DNA of 64,000 nt from Acetobacter nitrogenifigens DSM 23921 = NBRC 105050 (GTDB taxonomy: Bacteria > Pseudomonadota > Alphaproteobacteria > Acetobacterales > Acetobacteraceae), in assembly GCF_000429165.1 (NCBI RefSeq), contig NZ_AUBI01000011.1, positions 1 to 64,000 on the forward strand. Reading direction: 5' to 3'. This document shows, piece by piece, positions 1 to 7,134 of this stretch. Within the stretch, counting starts at the first letter, position 1. Each line of letters begins with the position of its first letter. The notes beneath the pieces were generated by a model. The model saw nothing but the letters and a program-made list of their open reading frames with translations, did no database searches and had not been told where the DNA came from. The position numbers were made by a program, and so were the translations under genes.

Positions 1-40
1 CACCAACCATCCACACCCACAAAACAAAAGTGGGTTGGAC

Positions 41-160
41 GACCTGGTGGCTATGGCGGGGAGAGATCCACCCGATCCCATCCCGAACTCGGACGTGAAA
101 AACCCCAGCGCCTATGATACTGCGGCTTAAGTCGCGGGAAAGTCGGTCGCCGCCAGGTCT
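41..160 (+). rRNA. rrf: 5S ribosomal RNA
   Basis: The 5S rRNA of the large ribosomal subunit and last rRNA of an rrn operon whose 16S and 23S genes lie outside the window. The sequence carries the hallmark 5S core CCGATCCCATCCCGAACTC at about 72-90. The terminal helix pairs GACCTGG near 41 with CCAGGTC near 153-159, and a longer processing stem (GGGTTGGA near 32-39 with TCCAACCC near 161-168) flanks it. The exact ends are set by this pairing and may be off by a few bases. An initiator tRNA follows 33 bases downstream, a common rrn arrangement in alphaproteobacteria. Confidence 0.95.
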
Positions 161-193
161 TCCAACCCACTCTACACACACATAATCACCCAA

Positions 194-270
<77 letters not shown>

Positions 271-298
271 ACGATACTTGCGATACGAACGCATCACG

Positions 299-336
299 AA
301 CGCCACTGTCCGGATGGACCGTGGCGTTTTTCTTTT
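299..336 (+). terminator. Rho-independent terminator of the rrn operon
   Basis: CGCCAC (301-306) pairs with GTGGCG (321-326) and the stem is extended by the flanking AA/TT. A T-rich run (TTTTTCTTTT) follows at 327-336. It closes the 5S-tRNA-fMet transcript. Confidence 0.85.
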
Positions 337-339
337 ACG

Positions 340-691
340 CCGCCCGATAAAATCTGTGAAACGAGTAAGCGTTCGGTCAATCACTTGAGCCCGGTATATG
401 GTTCAAACGCCAGCATGCTCGAAGCATTCCGCCGCGATCCAGTCGCCTGTGCAAAAACTCTCAAGAAGCGTAGGTCGAAAATTCAAAAATGAGTCGTGTG
501 ATGCAATGCCGAAAACGTTTTTGGTTGCACAATTTTATTATGAAATCTTATTCTTAATAAGCTAGGCATCGAATGATGCGACTTACTCCGTTTTTGTCAA
601 AAGCTTTACGTTTTCAATATTTATTAAAAAATGAAAAGTATAATAATCCTGTGTGATTTTAAATCTAAATTCCTTGAATTCAGAATTACGG
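340..691. other. Non-coding stretch between rrn operon and leuCD operon
   Basis: No convincing gene. The second half (about 480-680) is clearly AT-rich compared with the flanks. A 65-codon frame at 653-850 has no ribosome binding site and overlaps the end of the hydrolase gene, so it was not called. Confidence 0.6.
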
Positions 692-1585
692 TTACAGAAA
701 TGCCAGAAGAGCATCCAGGAGGGCTGCCGGATCCTCCTCCTGTGGGCTGTGACCGCAGTCTATTGGATGTCCGCTGACATTTGTCGCCTTTTCACGCCAT
801 GTTCCCAGAACGTCGTACAGCGCCCCAACGGTGCCGCGTTTGCCCCATAGAGCCATAAGAGGAGCTTGTATCCTGCGGTCGAAATCGTCTCGATCGTGAA
901 CGAGGTCAATACTGGCCGCCGCGCGATAGTCTTCGCATATGGCATGCCGTGTCGCAGGGTTGCTGTAACAACGGCGATATTCTTGCATGACGCGCGAATC
1001 TACGGAGTTTGGGATCTTGATCTGTCCCGCGATGTGTTTTTCCAGGAAAAAATTCGGATCAGCTTCGATCAACCTTTCCGGTAGCGGATATGCCTGTATC
1101 AGGAAAAACCACCAGAAATAACGTCGCGCAAACTCCATGTCCGTACGTTCGTACATCGTGAGTGTTGGCGCTATATCGATAAGTACGAGCTTTTCGATCG
1201 CATCCTCATGATCAAGCGCCATGCGATGCGCGACCCTCGCGCCACGATCATGCGCGATTGCGCTGAAGCGTTCGTGACCCAGTTGACGCATGACGCCTAT
1301 CTGGTCCTTGGCCATCGCTCGCTTCGAGTAATTGACATGTCCGACGCCGCCATCTGGCTTGTCGCTATCTCCATAACCACGAAGATCTGTCGCGACCACT
1401 GTGAAGCGTTCCGCGAGGGCGGGAGCGATTTTGTGCCACGTCAGATGAGTCTGGGGATGGCCATGTAACAGCAGCAGCGCCGGCCCGCGACCACCCACTG
1501 CGGTTCTAATCCGAATTCCCTCGACGTCGATGGTGGTCCATTCGAAACCGGGGATAATATCGGCGTGCGACTGCGGCATGTTCAT
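692..1585 (-). CDS. Alpha/beta-fold hydrolase, haloacetate dehalogenase-like
   Basis: A 297-residue alpha/beta hydrolase related to fluoroacetate dehalogenases and epoxide hydrolases. Visible: oxyanion motif LLHGHPQTHLTW (about 39-50), nucleophile motif HDRGAR with Asp113 and the two carboxylate-binding arginines (114, 117), and a C-terminal GHSPQEE giving the catalytic His. The halide-pocket segment reads RRYFWWFFLIQ (154-164). In characterised fluoroacetate dehalogenases this is Y-W-H-W-F, so the fluoride-binding His appears replaced by Trp158 (Trp159 kept). C-F cleavage is therefore uncertain; another ester, lactone or epoxide substrate is possible. The ATG at 1585 overlaps the leuD stop codon (ATGA) and has an AGGAGAGG site 8 bases upstream. 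An in-frame upstream start at 1639 would overlap leuD by about 58 bases and was rejected. It is the last gene of the leuCD operon. Confidence 0.8.
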   Translation of the reverse strand: MNMPQSHADIIPGFEWTTIDVEGIRIRTAVGGRGPALLLLHGHPQTHLTWHKIAPALAERFTVVATDLRGYGDSDKPDGGVGHVNYSKRAMAKDQIGVMRQLGHERFSAIAHDRGARVAHRMALDHEDAIEKLVLIDIAPTLTMYERTDMEFARRYFWWFFLIQAYPLPERLIEADPNFFLEKHIAGQIKIPNSVDSRVMQEYRRCYSNPATRHAICEDYRAAASIDLVHDRDDFDRRIQAPLMALWGKRGTVGALYDVLGTWREKATNVSGHPIDCGHSPQEEDPAALLDALLAFL

Positions 1586-2199
1586 GCGACCTCTCCTGCG
1601 GTCAGCCAGGGATTGGACTGCAGGCGTTCCGCTTCCCACGTGCGGATGGCGTTCGCGTGCGACAAAGTTTCTCCGATACGATCAAGGCCCAGCACAAGAG
1701 CGCGCCGACGCGCCGCGTCAATTTCGAATGCGGTTTTCAGGCCATTTCCGCGGATTTGCCGCTGTTCGAGATCGACCGTCAGTTCCGCAGGCTCGTTGCC
1801 GACATATTCCATGAGCATCAAGAGCTCTTCTGACGGAAGCGTCACAAGCAAGAGACCGTTGTTCGCGGCGTTATCGGCAAAGATACCAGCAAAACTCGTG
1901 CCGATCACGGCTCTGACGCCGTATTGCAGCATGCCCCACACGGCGTGTTCTCGCGACGAACCGCACCCGAAGTTGGGCCCGACGACCAGGAAGCGAACGC
2001 CCTGCGCGTCGGGGCGGTTGAGAACAAACTCTGTGCGAAACTCACCCTGTTCATCAAAACGGAGATCGTGAAACAGGCCACGCGCCAATCCGGACCGGTC
2101 TATGCCCTTCAGAAATGCTTTTGGCATGATGACGTCGGTATCGATATTAGCCCCCGGGAGCGCGGCTCCAAGGCCGGCGACGCATGTGAAGCATTCCAT
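1582..2199 (-). CDS. leuD: 3-isopropylmalate dehydratase small subunit (LeuD-like)
   Basis: A 205-residue aconitase-type swivel domain that pairs with LeuC to isomerise 2-isopropylmalate to 3-isopropylmalate. Visible motifs: PGANIDTDVIMPKAFLK (about 14-31), then GPNFGCGSSREHAVW, the loop that binds substrate, and GIFADNAANNG. Length is normal for LeuD. One base separates it from the leuC stop codon and its own stop overlaps the hydrolase start. No leuA or leuB is nearby, and the operon is controlled by a divergent LysR gene. The pair could be the leucine enzyme or a paralogue hydrating another dicarboxylate (citraconate/methylmalate type). Sequence alone does not decide this. Confidence 0.85.
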   Translation of the reverse strand: MECFTCVAGLGAALPGANIDTDVIMPKAFLKGIDRSGLARGLFHDLRFDEQGEFRTEFVLNRPDAQGVRFLVVGPNFGCGSSREHAVWGMLQYGVRAVIGTSFAGIFADNAANNGLLLVTLPSEELLMLMEYVGNEPAELTVDLEQRQIRGNGLKTAFEIDAARRRALVLGLDRIGETLSHANAIRTWEAERLQSNPWLTAGEVA

Positions 2200-2200
2200 G

Positions 2201-3631
2201 TCAGATCTCCAGCGCCGGAAGTTTGCGAACGTCCGTCAAGCGTCCCATGACTGCTGCGGCAGCCACCATAGCCGGACTCATAAGATGTGTCCGGCCGCCG
2301 CTCCCCTGGCGTCCTTCAAAATTACGGTTCGTGCTTGATGCGCAACGCTCTCCTGCGCTTAGAACGTCGTCGTTCATGGCAAGGCACATGGAGCAGCCTG
2401 ACTGACGCCATTCGAAACCTGCATCTTTGAAAATCCGGTCGAGACCTTCGGCTTCAGCCTGGCGGCGTACGCTGGAACTGCCTGGAGACACTATGGCGCG
2501 AACGCCGTCCGCAATCTGCCGGCCTTTTAGTACGCGCGCTGCGTCACGAAGATCCGATATGCGTCCATTGGTGCATGAGCCGATAAAGGCGTGGTCGATT
2601 TTCACATCTGCCAGCGGCAAGCCGGATGCGAGGCCCATGTAGCTGAGCGCCCGTGTGGCGTCCGCCTGTTTGGCCTGCGGCATTTCGTGCGGATAGGGGG
2701 TGGCCTGATCGATCGATGCGGCCTGATCCGGGCTGGTGCCCCATGTCACAGTCGGAGCGATGTCTGCTGCGTCGATGACGACTTCACGATCGAAATGTGC
2801 GTCAGGATCGCTGTAGAGTTCCGCCCAGCTTGCTTTGGCCCTTTCGAGAAGCTCGGGCGAGGGCGAGCGCGGGCGGCCGCTCACATACACGTACACCTTC
2901 GCATCCGGGGCCATCAGAGCAACGCGGGCGCCGCATTCCACTGCCATATTGCAAATTGTCATGCGACCCTCGACATCCAGCGCCTGTATGGCGTCGCCAT
3001 CCAGTTCGAGCGCATGCCCGGCCGCTCCATCCGCTCCGATCGTACGGATGAGGTGCATGATGATGTCCTTGGCCGTCACGCCTGCGGGAGTCTGGCCGCG
3101 CACGGAAGCGCGCATGTTCTTCAAAGGCCTGTATGGTAGGGTTTGCGTCGCAAGGAGATGCTCTATGTCCGAGGTTCCGATGCCAAAGCCAATGCTTCCG
3201 AACGCGCCATAGGTGGTTGTATGGCTGTCGCCTGCGGCAATCACCATCCCGGGTTGAACCAGCCCGAGTTCGGGCAGCACGACGTGTTCTATGCCCTGCC
3301 GGGCGTCGAGCACGTCGAACATCTCGATGTTGAAGTCCTTTCCGTTCGTCGCGAAATAGTCGATCTGCTTTTGCGCGTCAGCGTCATCGACATGATTGGT
3401 GCGAAGCGGGGCGGTGGAGTTCACATGATCGACAACCCCAAGCGCGGCCTGCGGGCGCCACGCCTTGCGCCCGTGTTCACGCAATCCGCTGAACGCCTGG
3501 GGGCTTGTGTATTCGTTCAGGACGGTTCGATCTATGTACAGCAAGATTGTGGCGTCTCGTCCTTCCCCGCTCAGCGTCAGCACGTTGTGGCTGTCTACGA
3601 TTTTTTCATAGAGCGTGCGCGGGGCAGTCAT
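2201..3631 (-). CDS. leuC: 3-isopropylmalate dehydratase large subunit (LeuC-like)
   Basis: A 476-residue aconitase-family large subunit carrying the 4Fe-4S cluster. Cluster ligands are visible as IGSCTNGR and as SGCSMCLAMNDD near the C-terminus. Other family landmarks: GDSHTTTYGAFGSIGFGIGTSD near residues 134-155 and FEGRQGSGGRTHLMSPAM at the end. Length matches LeuC (about 465-475). First gene of the leuC-leuD-hydrolase operon, divergent from the LysR gene across about 100 bases holding inverted repeats. LeuC works as a heterodimer with LeuD in the cytoplasm. The same caveat on substrate applies as for leuD. Confidence 0.88.
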   Translation of the reverse strand: MTAPRTLYEKIVDSHNVLTLSGEGRDATILLYIDRTVLNEYTSPQAFSGLREHGRKAWRPQAALGVVDHVNSTAPLRTNHVDDADAQKQIDYFATNGKDFNIEMFDVLDARQGIEHVVLPELGLVQPGMVIAAGDSHTTTYGAFGSIGFGIGTSDIEHLLATQTLPYRPLKNMRASVRGQTPAGVTAKDIIMHLIRTIGADGAAGHALELDGDAIQALDVEGRMTICNMAVECGARVALMAPDAKVYVYVSGRPRSPSPELLERAKASWAELYSDPDAHFDREVVIDAADIAPTVTWGTSPDQAASIDQATPYPHEMPQAKQADATRALSYMGLASGLPLADVKIDHAFIGSCTNGRISDLRDAARVLKGRQIADGVRAIVSPGSSSVRRQAEAEGLDRIFKDAGFEWRQSGCSMCLAMNDDVLSAGERCASSTNRNFEGRQGSGGRTHLMSPAMVAAAAVMGRLTDVRKLPALEI

Positions 3632-3664
3632 GACCGATCGTCCTCTTGTGCTTGTTTTCCTACT

Positions 3665-3694
3665 ATTGGCGCGCGTGTGGCCACGTTGGCCAAT
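3665..3694. promoter_or_regulatory. Candidate LysR operator between leuC and the LysR gene
   Basis: The 101-base divergent spacer contains the inverted repeat ATTGGC (3665-3670) and GCCAAT (3689-3694) with 18 bases between. Two smaller perfect palindromes lie within it: GTGGCCAC (3677-3684) and TTGGCCAA (3686-3693). LysR-type regulators usually bind partly symmetric sites of this size between themselves and the divergent target. The assignment is inferred from position and symmetry only. Confidence 0.5.
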
Positions 3695-3732
3695 GTCAGT
3701 TTCGAATGAAATGATGTGGCGGAGAGAATGTG

Positions 3733-4641
3733 ATGGATATCGTGTGGCTGGAGGATTTTCTGGCGCTTGCGATGGAGCGGAATTTTTCTCGTGCAGCTGA
3801 AAATCGAAACCTCAGTCAGCCAGCGTTCAGCCGTCGCATAAAGGGCCTCGAAGAATGGGTTGGGGCGAGACTTATCGACCGCGATACGCACCGTATTGCT
3901 TTGACCGAGGCAGGAGTCGCATTTCAGGGCGTGGCGGAAGACGTTCTGAGGCGATTGGCGCTGGGCAGGGACGAAGCGCGAGAAATTTCTGGCGAGCAGA
4001 CTGAAATGATCCGTTTTGTAGCCACCCAATCGCTGGCGGTGACATTCTTTCCAGCCTGGTTGAAGGAACTCGGCGAAAAGGGAAGTCTGGGGCCCATCAG
4101 CCTGATCGCTGACGCTATGGTCGCATGTGAAAATCTTCTTCTGGACGGAGATGCCGATTTTCTTCTGTGCCATGCTCATCCGGCCGCTAAAAATCGTCTG
4201 GAAGAGACACATTTTCGTTGGGTCAGGCTCGGCGAAGACGAACTGATTCCAATTTCTGCGCCTGAGAACGGCGCGCCGAAGTTTGCCCTGTCACGCGATG
4301 CGACTGCGCGATTGCCATTTCTTGCGTTCGATGAACGGTCTGGGCTTGGGCACATTCTCAAGGCCAGTATTCTGTCAGAAAGCACATTGGCGGGATTTCG
4401 GACCGTCTTTCGTTCGCATCTTGCCAGTGCGCAGCTGAATATGGCGCGTAATGGCATGGGGGTTACATGGACGCCGCTCAGTTTGTGCCGCGACGATCTG
4501 GACGCGGGGAGGCTCGTCAGGGCCGGTGGCGATGAGTGGTCCGTGCCGCTCGAGATTCGCCTGTTTCGCCCACGTTCAAGGCGTAACGCCGCAGTCGAAG
4601 AGCTCTGGAGCTTCATCGCGCAGGGAGGATATGGGAAATAA
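3733..4641 (+). CDS. LysR-family transcriptional regulator
   Basis: A 302-residue LysR-type regulator. The N-terminal winged helix-turn-helix spans about residues 1-60 (MDIVWLEDFLALAMERNF, then SRAAENRNLSQPAFSRRIKG); the remainder is a substrate-binding-like effector domain. The N-terminus resembles the HypT/YjiE branch (FSxAAxxRNxSQPAFSRRI). ATG 3733 is preferred over the in-frame GTG at 3730 because a GGAGAG site lies 6 bases ahead. It is divergent from leuC, so it probably controls the leuCD-hydrolase operon, and perhaps the DctA-like gene downstream on the same strand. The effector is unknown; a pathway intermediate is likely. Confidence 0.85.
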   Translation: MDIVWLEDFLALAMERNFSRAAENRNLSQPAFSRRIKGLEEWVGARLIDRDTHRIALTEAGVAFQGVAEDVLRRLALGRDEAREISGEQTEMIRFVATQSLAVTFFPAWLKELGEKGSLGPISLIADAMVACENLLLDGDADFLLCHAHPAAKNRLEETHFRWVRLGEDELIPISAPENGAPKFALSRDATARLPFLAFDERSGLGHILKASILSESTLAGFRTVFRSHLASAQLNMARNGMGVTWTPLSLCRDDLDAGRLVRAGGDEWSVPLEIRLFRPRSRRNAAVEELWSFIAQGGYGK

Positions 4642-5168
4642 GTCTGTTTTTCTCAAATTATTTTCTAATTTCAAAAAACTATGGTTTAGGGAGCCGTTCG
4701 TCTGATTAGTTCCTGGCGTCGGCGCAGATACTGCCGAATGGGCGCTCGGACGGAAAACCTGACGCCCTCGCCAAGTATCCACCATGGCCTAAGCGCAGGC
4801 AGATGAATTTTAGCTTCATCCGCTATCCTTAAGCCTCTGAAAGCTGTTTGCCGTCACTCACGGCGCGCGTCGAACGACAACAGAGTTTGAGGCATGGTGG
4901 ACGCCACTGGGCGACGGAGGTAGCCGAGCGTCATAACTCCCCCCGGCTCCTGTGATTCGACGTTGAATCGCGAAGCCCTGTCCCGTCCAATACATTCGTA
5001 AGGTCTTGGAACGCATGGCGAGAGCGTGCGCCGATCACGTCTTGTCCACGTCATGCCCGTTATGGATCAAAAGATCAGTTTTCCGCATTGGTCCTGCCTG
5101 GATCTTGCCGCTAGCGTGGCGGCAAGAATGGAAGACAGGTATTCAGCCTGCCAAAAATGGAAGATACA
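4642..5168. other. Intergenic region ahead of the DctA-like gene
   Basis: About 525 bases with no convincing gene. The first 60 bases are AT-rich. Short frames here lack ribosome binding sites and family-like sequence. It presumably contains the promoter of the DctA-like transporter, but no sigma-70 site stands out. Confidence 0.5.
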
Positions 5169-6506
5169 ATGCGGCTTCTCAGGCATCTGTACGTGCAGGT
5201 CATTCTGGCCGTAGTCGCGGGAGGGCTTCTCGGGTTCTTCGCCCCGTCCTTCGCCGTGTCGCTCAAACCACTGAGCGACGTTTTCATCAACATGATACGC
5301 ATGGTCCTATTGCCGGTTATTTTTGGCACAGTTGTCCTGGGCATCGCCCGCATGGAAAATATGCGGGAGTTGGGGCGCGTCGGCATAAAATCCCTCGCCT
5401 ATTTTGAGGTTTCTTCCACGCTTGCGCTTCTTGTCGGGATGACGGTTGTCAACATCGTGCGTCCGGGCGCCGGAATTCACGCCAACCCCCATAGCTTCAA
5501 CGCCGATGCGGTTAAGCAATATACCGCGGCGGCGGAGAGTCACACGGGGATAGTTGATTTTCTCGTCGGCGTTGTGCCGTCAAACGTCGTTGAAAGCTTC
5601 GCAAGAGGGAACATCCTCCAGATATTGTTCTTCAGCCTGTTGCTTGGCGTGGCTCTCGCTCAGGTCGGAGACGCCAGCAAGCCGTTTATGAATACCCTTC
5701 ACAGTTTTCTCGAGGCCGTATTTCGTATTGTGAACATGGTCATGCGTGTCGCTCCGTTGGGTGCGCTGGGGGCCGTGGCGTTCACCATCGGTCGATATGG
5801 CGTCGGAAGCCTGATGTCGATCGGACTGGTATTGGTTTGCGTTTATATTACATGCCTGCTTTTTGCTATTTTGTCGTTTGGTCTGATTGGACGTCTTGTC
5901 GGATTTTCATCGCTGCGTTTTCTAAACTTCATCAAGGACGAGATATTCACGGTCTTTGGAACCTGCTCGTCGGAATCCGTTCTGCCTCAGTTAATGAGGA
6001 AGTTGGAAATGGCTGGCGTGCCGAGTTCGGTTGTAGGCCTCGTTCTTCCGGGAGGATTGACATTCAATGCGTGCGGCAGCGCAATCTATTTCACCGTGGG
6101 CGCACTGTTCATTGCTCAGGCGACGGATGTTCCTCTGAGCTTCCTGGATCAATTGACGGTGCTCGGAGTGCTGCTTTTGACCAGTAAAGGGTCCGCTGGC
6201 GTAGCTGGCGCAGGATTCGTGACGCTGGCGGCGACGCTCGGGGCTCTCCATAAAATACCGGTTTCTGGATTGGTTCTTTTGCTTGGGGTGGATCGTTTTA
6301 TGGCGGAAGCGAGATCCGTCACAAATACGATCAGCAACGCCTTTGGAGCCGTAGCCGTGGCTGCCTGGGAGGGAGTTCTTGATCGAAAGAAATTTCTCGA
6401 GGTTTTACAAGGCGGCGCGGAGGTTGATGGTGAATTTGCGGCGCAGCCTGTGCATGTGCCTGACGGTGTTCTCCAACGCGCGACCCCGGTCAGTGGGCGT
6501 CAGTAA
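5169..6506 (+). CDS. Dicarboxylate/cation symporter, DctA family
   Basis: A 445-residue inner-membrane transporter of the DAACS family (DctA/GltP). It has the usual hydrophobic segments, a serine-containing re-entrant loop (FGTCSSESVLPQL), and the late motif DRFMAEARSVTNTISN that holds the substrate-binding Arg and Asp. The family signature NMDGT/NLDGT in the seventh transmembrane segment reads NACGS (residues 300-304), losing the conserved Asp that helps bind the coupling cation in characterised members. Start: ATG 5169 has GGAAG 5 bases ahead and gives an N-terminus (MRLLRHLYVQV) like DctA; an ATG at 5157 is the alternative. Located behind the LysR gene, it may import the acid processed by the leuCD-hydrolase operon. 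Confidence 0.82.
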   Translation: MRLLRHLYVQVILAVVAGGLLGFFAPSFAVSLKPLSDVFINMIRMVLLPVIFGTVVLGIARMENMRELGRVGIKSLAYFEVSSTLALLVGMTVVNIVRPGAGIHANPHSFNADAVKQYTAAAESHTGIVDFLVGVVPSNVVESFARGNILQILFFSLLLGVALAQVGDASKPFMNTLHSFLEAVFRIVNMVMRVAPLGALGAVAFTIGRYGVGSLMSIGLVLVCVYITCLLFAILSFGLIGRLVGFSSLRFLNFIKDEIFTVFGTCSSESVLPQLMRKLEMAGVPSSVVGLVLPGGLTFNACGSAIYFTVGALFIAQATDVPLSFLDQLTVLGVLLLTSKGSAGVAGAGFVTLAATLGALHKIPVSGLVLLLGVDRFMAEARSVTNTISNAFGAVAVAAWEGVLDRKKFLEVLQGGAEVDGEFAAQPVHVPDGVLQRATPVSGRQ

Positions 6507-6899
6507 CCTTGAGAATATCGGGTCGTTCGCCTGTGGCGTGCTATGAGCAGCCGATATGCGACTTCTGCCGCGCCTGCATAAAAATGCGCGTGCAGGAGCG
6601 CTGTTCTCTTATATTGCTCGGAGTGATGCGAAAATTATATAACTCTTAGGCGCTAACGTGAGCCAGCCAAGCCGAAGGGTCGGGGAATGGCGTTGGAAAA
6701 ATGGAGATGGCGCCAAGACTGTACGCTTGGCCAAATCTACATGTATTTCTTACTCGTCATATTTTTCAAACGACATTATGGATTTTTCGATTCAATCATC
6801 GCCTGACGTCAAAGCGTGCGTCGGGTCGCGTCAAAAAATTCTGCAGACATAGAGAGAATTTTTCACTGTCATCCATTTGCGTGGTAGCCGGCGCAGGCG
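6507..6899. other. Intergenic region between convergent genes
   Basis: About 390 bases between the convergent DctA-like gene and the gene ending at 6900. No credible gene or clean terminator was found. Several 60-170 codon frames here have no ribosome site and unlikely composition. Confidence 0.5.
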
Positions 6900-7127
6900 T
6901 TACGCCAGTGCGTCCCGATTCAGTCTCCAGGCTTCCTCCACAGCGCTTGCGATATCCGCCGCGCCCGTTGCCCACTCTCCGGCGCCGTCGACCGGATGAG
7001 CGGAGGCTTTCCACAACCCTGCGTCGCCTTCCCGTTCGATCGCGACAACCCAATCCGCCGGCACGCGCGCCAGAACGCGCGCAAGTTTCTGCTCAGGGGT
7101 CAACGGCTTTGCGTAATTATGCCCCAT
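6900..7127 (-). CDS. Small conserved-looking protein downstream of scsB
   Basis: A 75-residue soluble protein beginning MGHNYAKPLTPEQKLARVL, with no signal peptide or membrane segment, fairly acidic and Trp-rich (three Trp). I do not recognise the family. It starts 7 bases after the scsB/dsbD stop on the same strand, and the overlapping AAAGGA at the end of that gene can serve as its ribosome site, so translation is probably coupled. The codon choice is GC-rich like the neighbour. Role unknown. Confidence 0.6.
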   Translation of the reverse strand: MGHNYAKPLTPEQKLARVLARVPADWVVAIEREGDAGLWKASAHPVDGAGEWATGAADIASAVEEAWRLNRDALA

Positions 7128-7134
7128 ACGGCCA

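Noticed and set aside
653..850. 65-codon frame after the rrn operon
   Set aside because: Overlaps the 3' end of the hydrolase gene and lacks a ribosome site.
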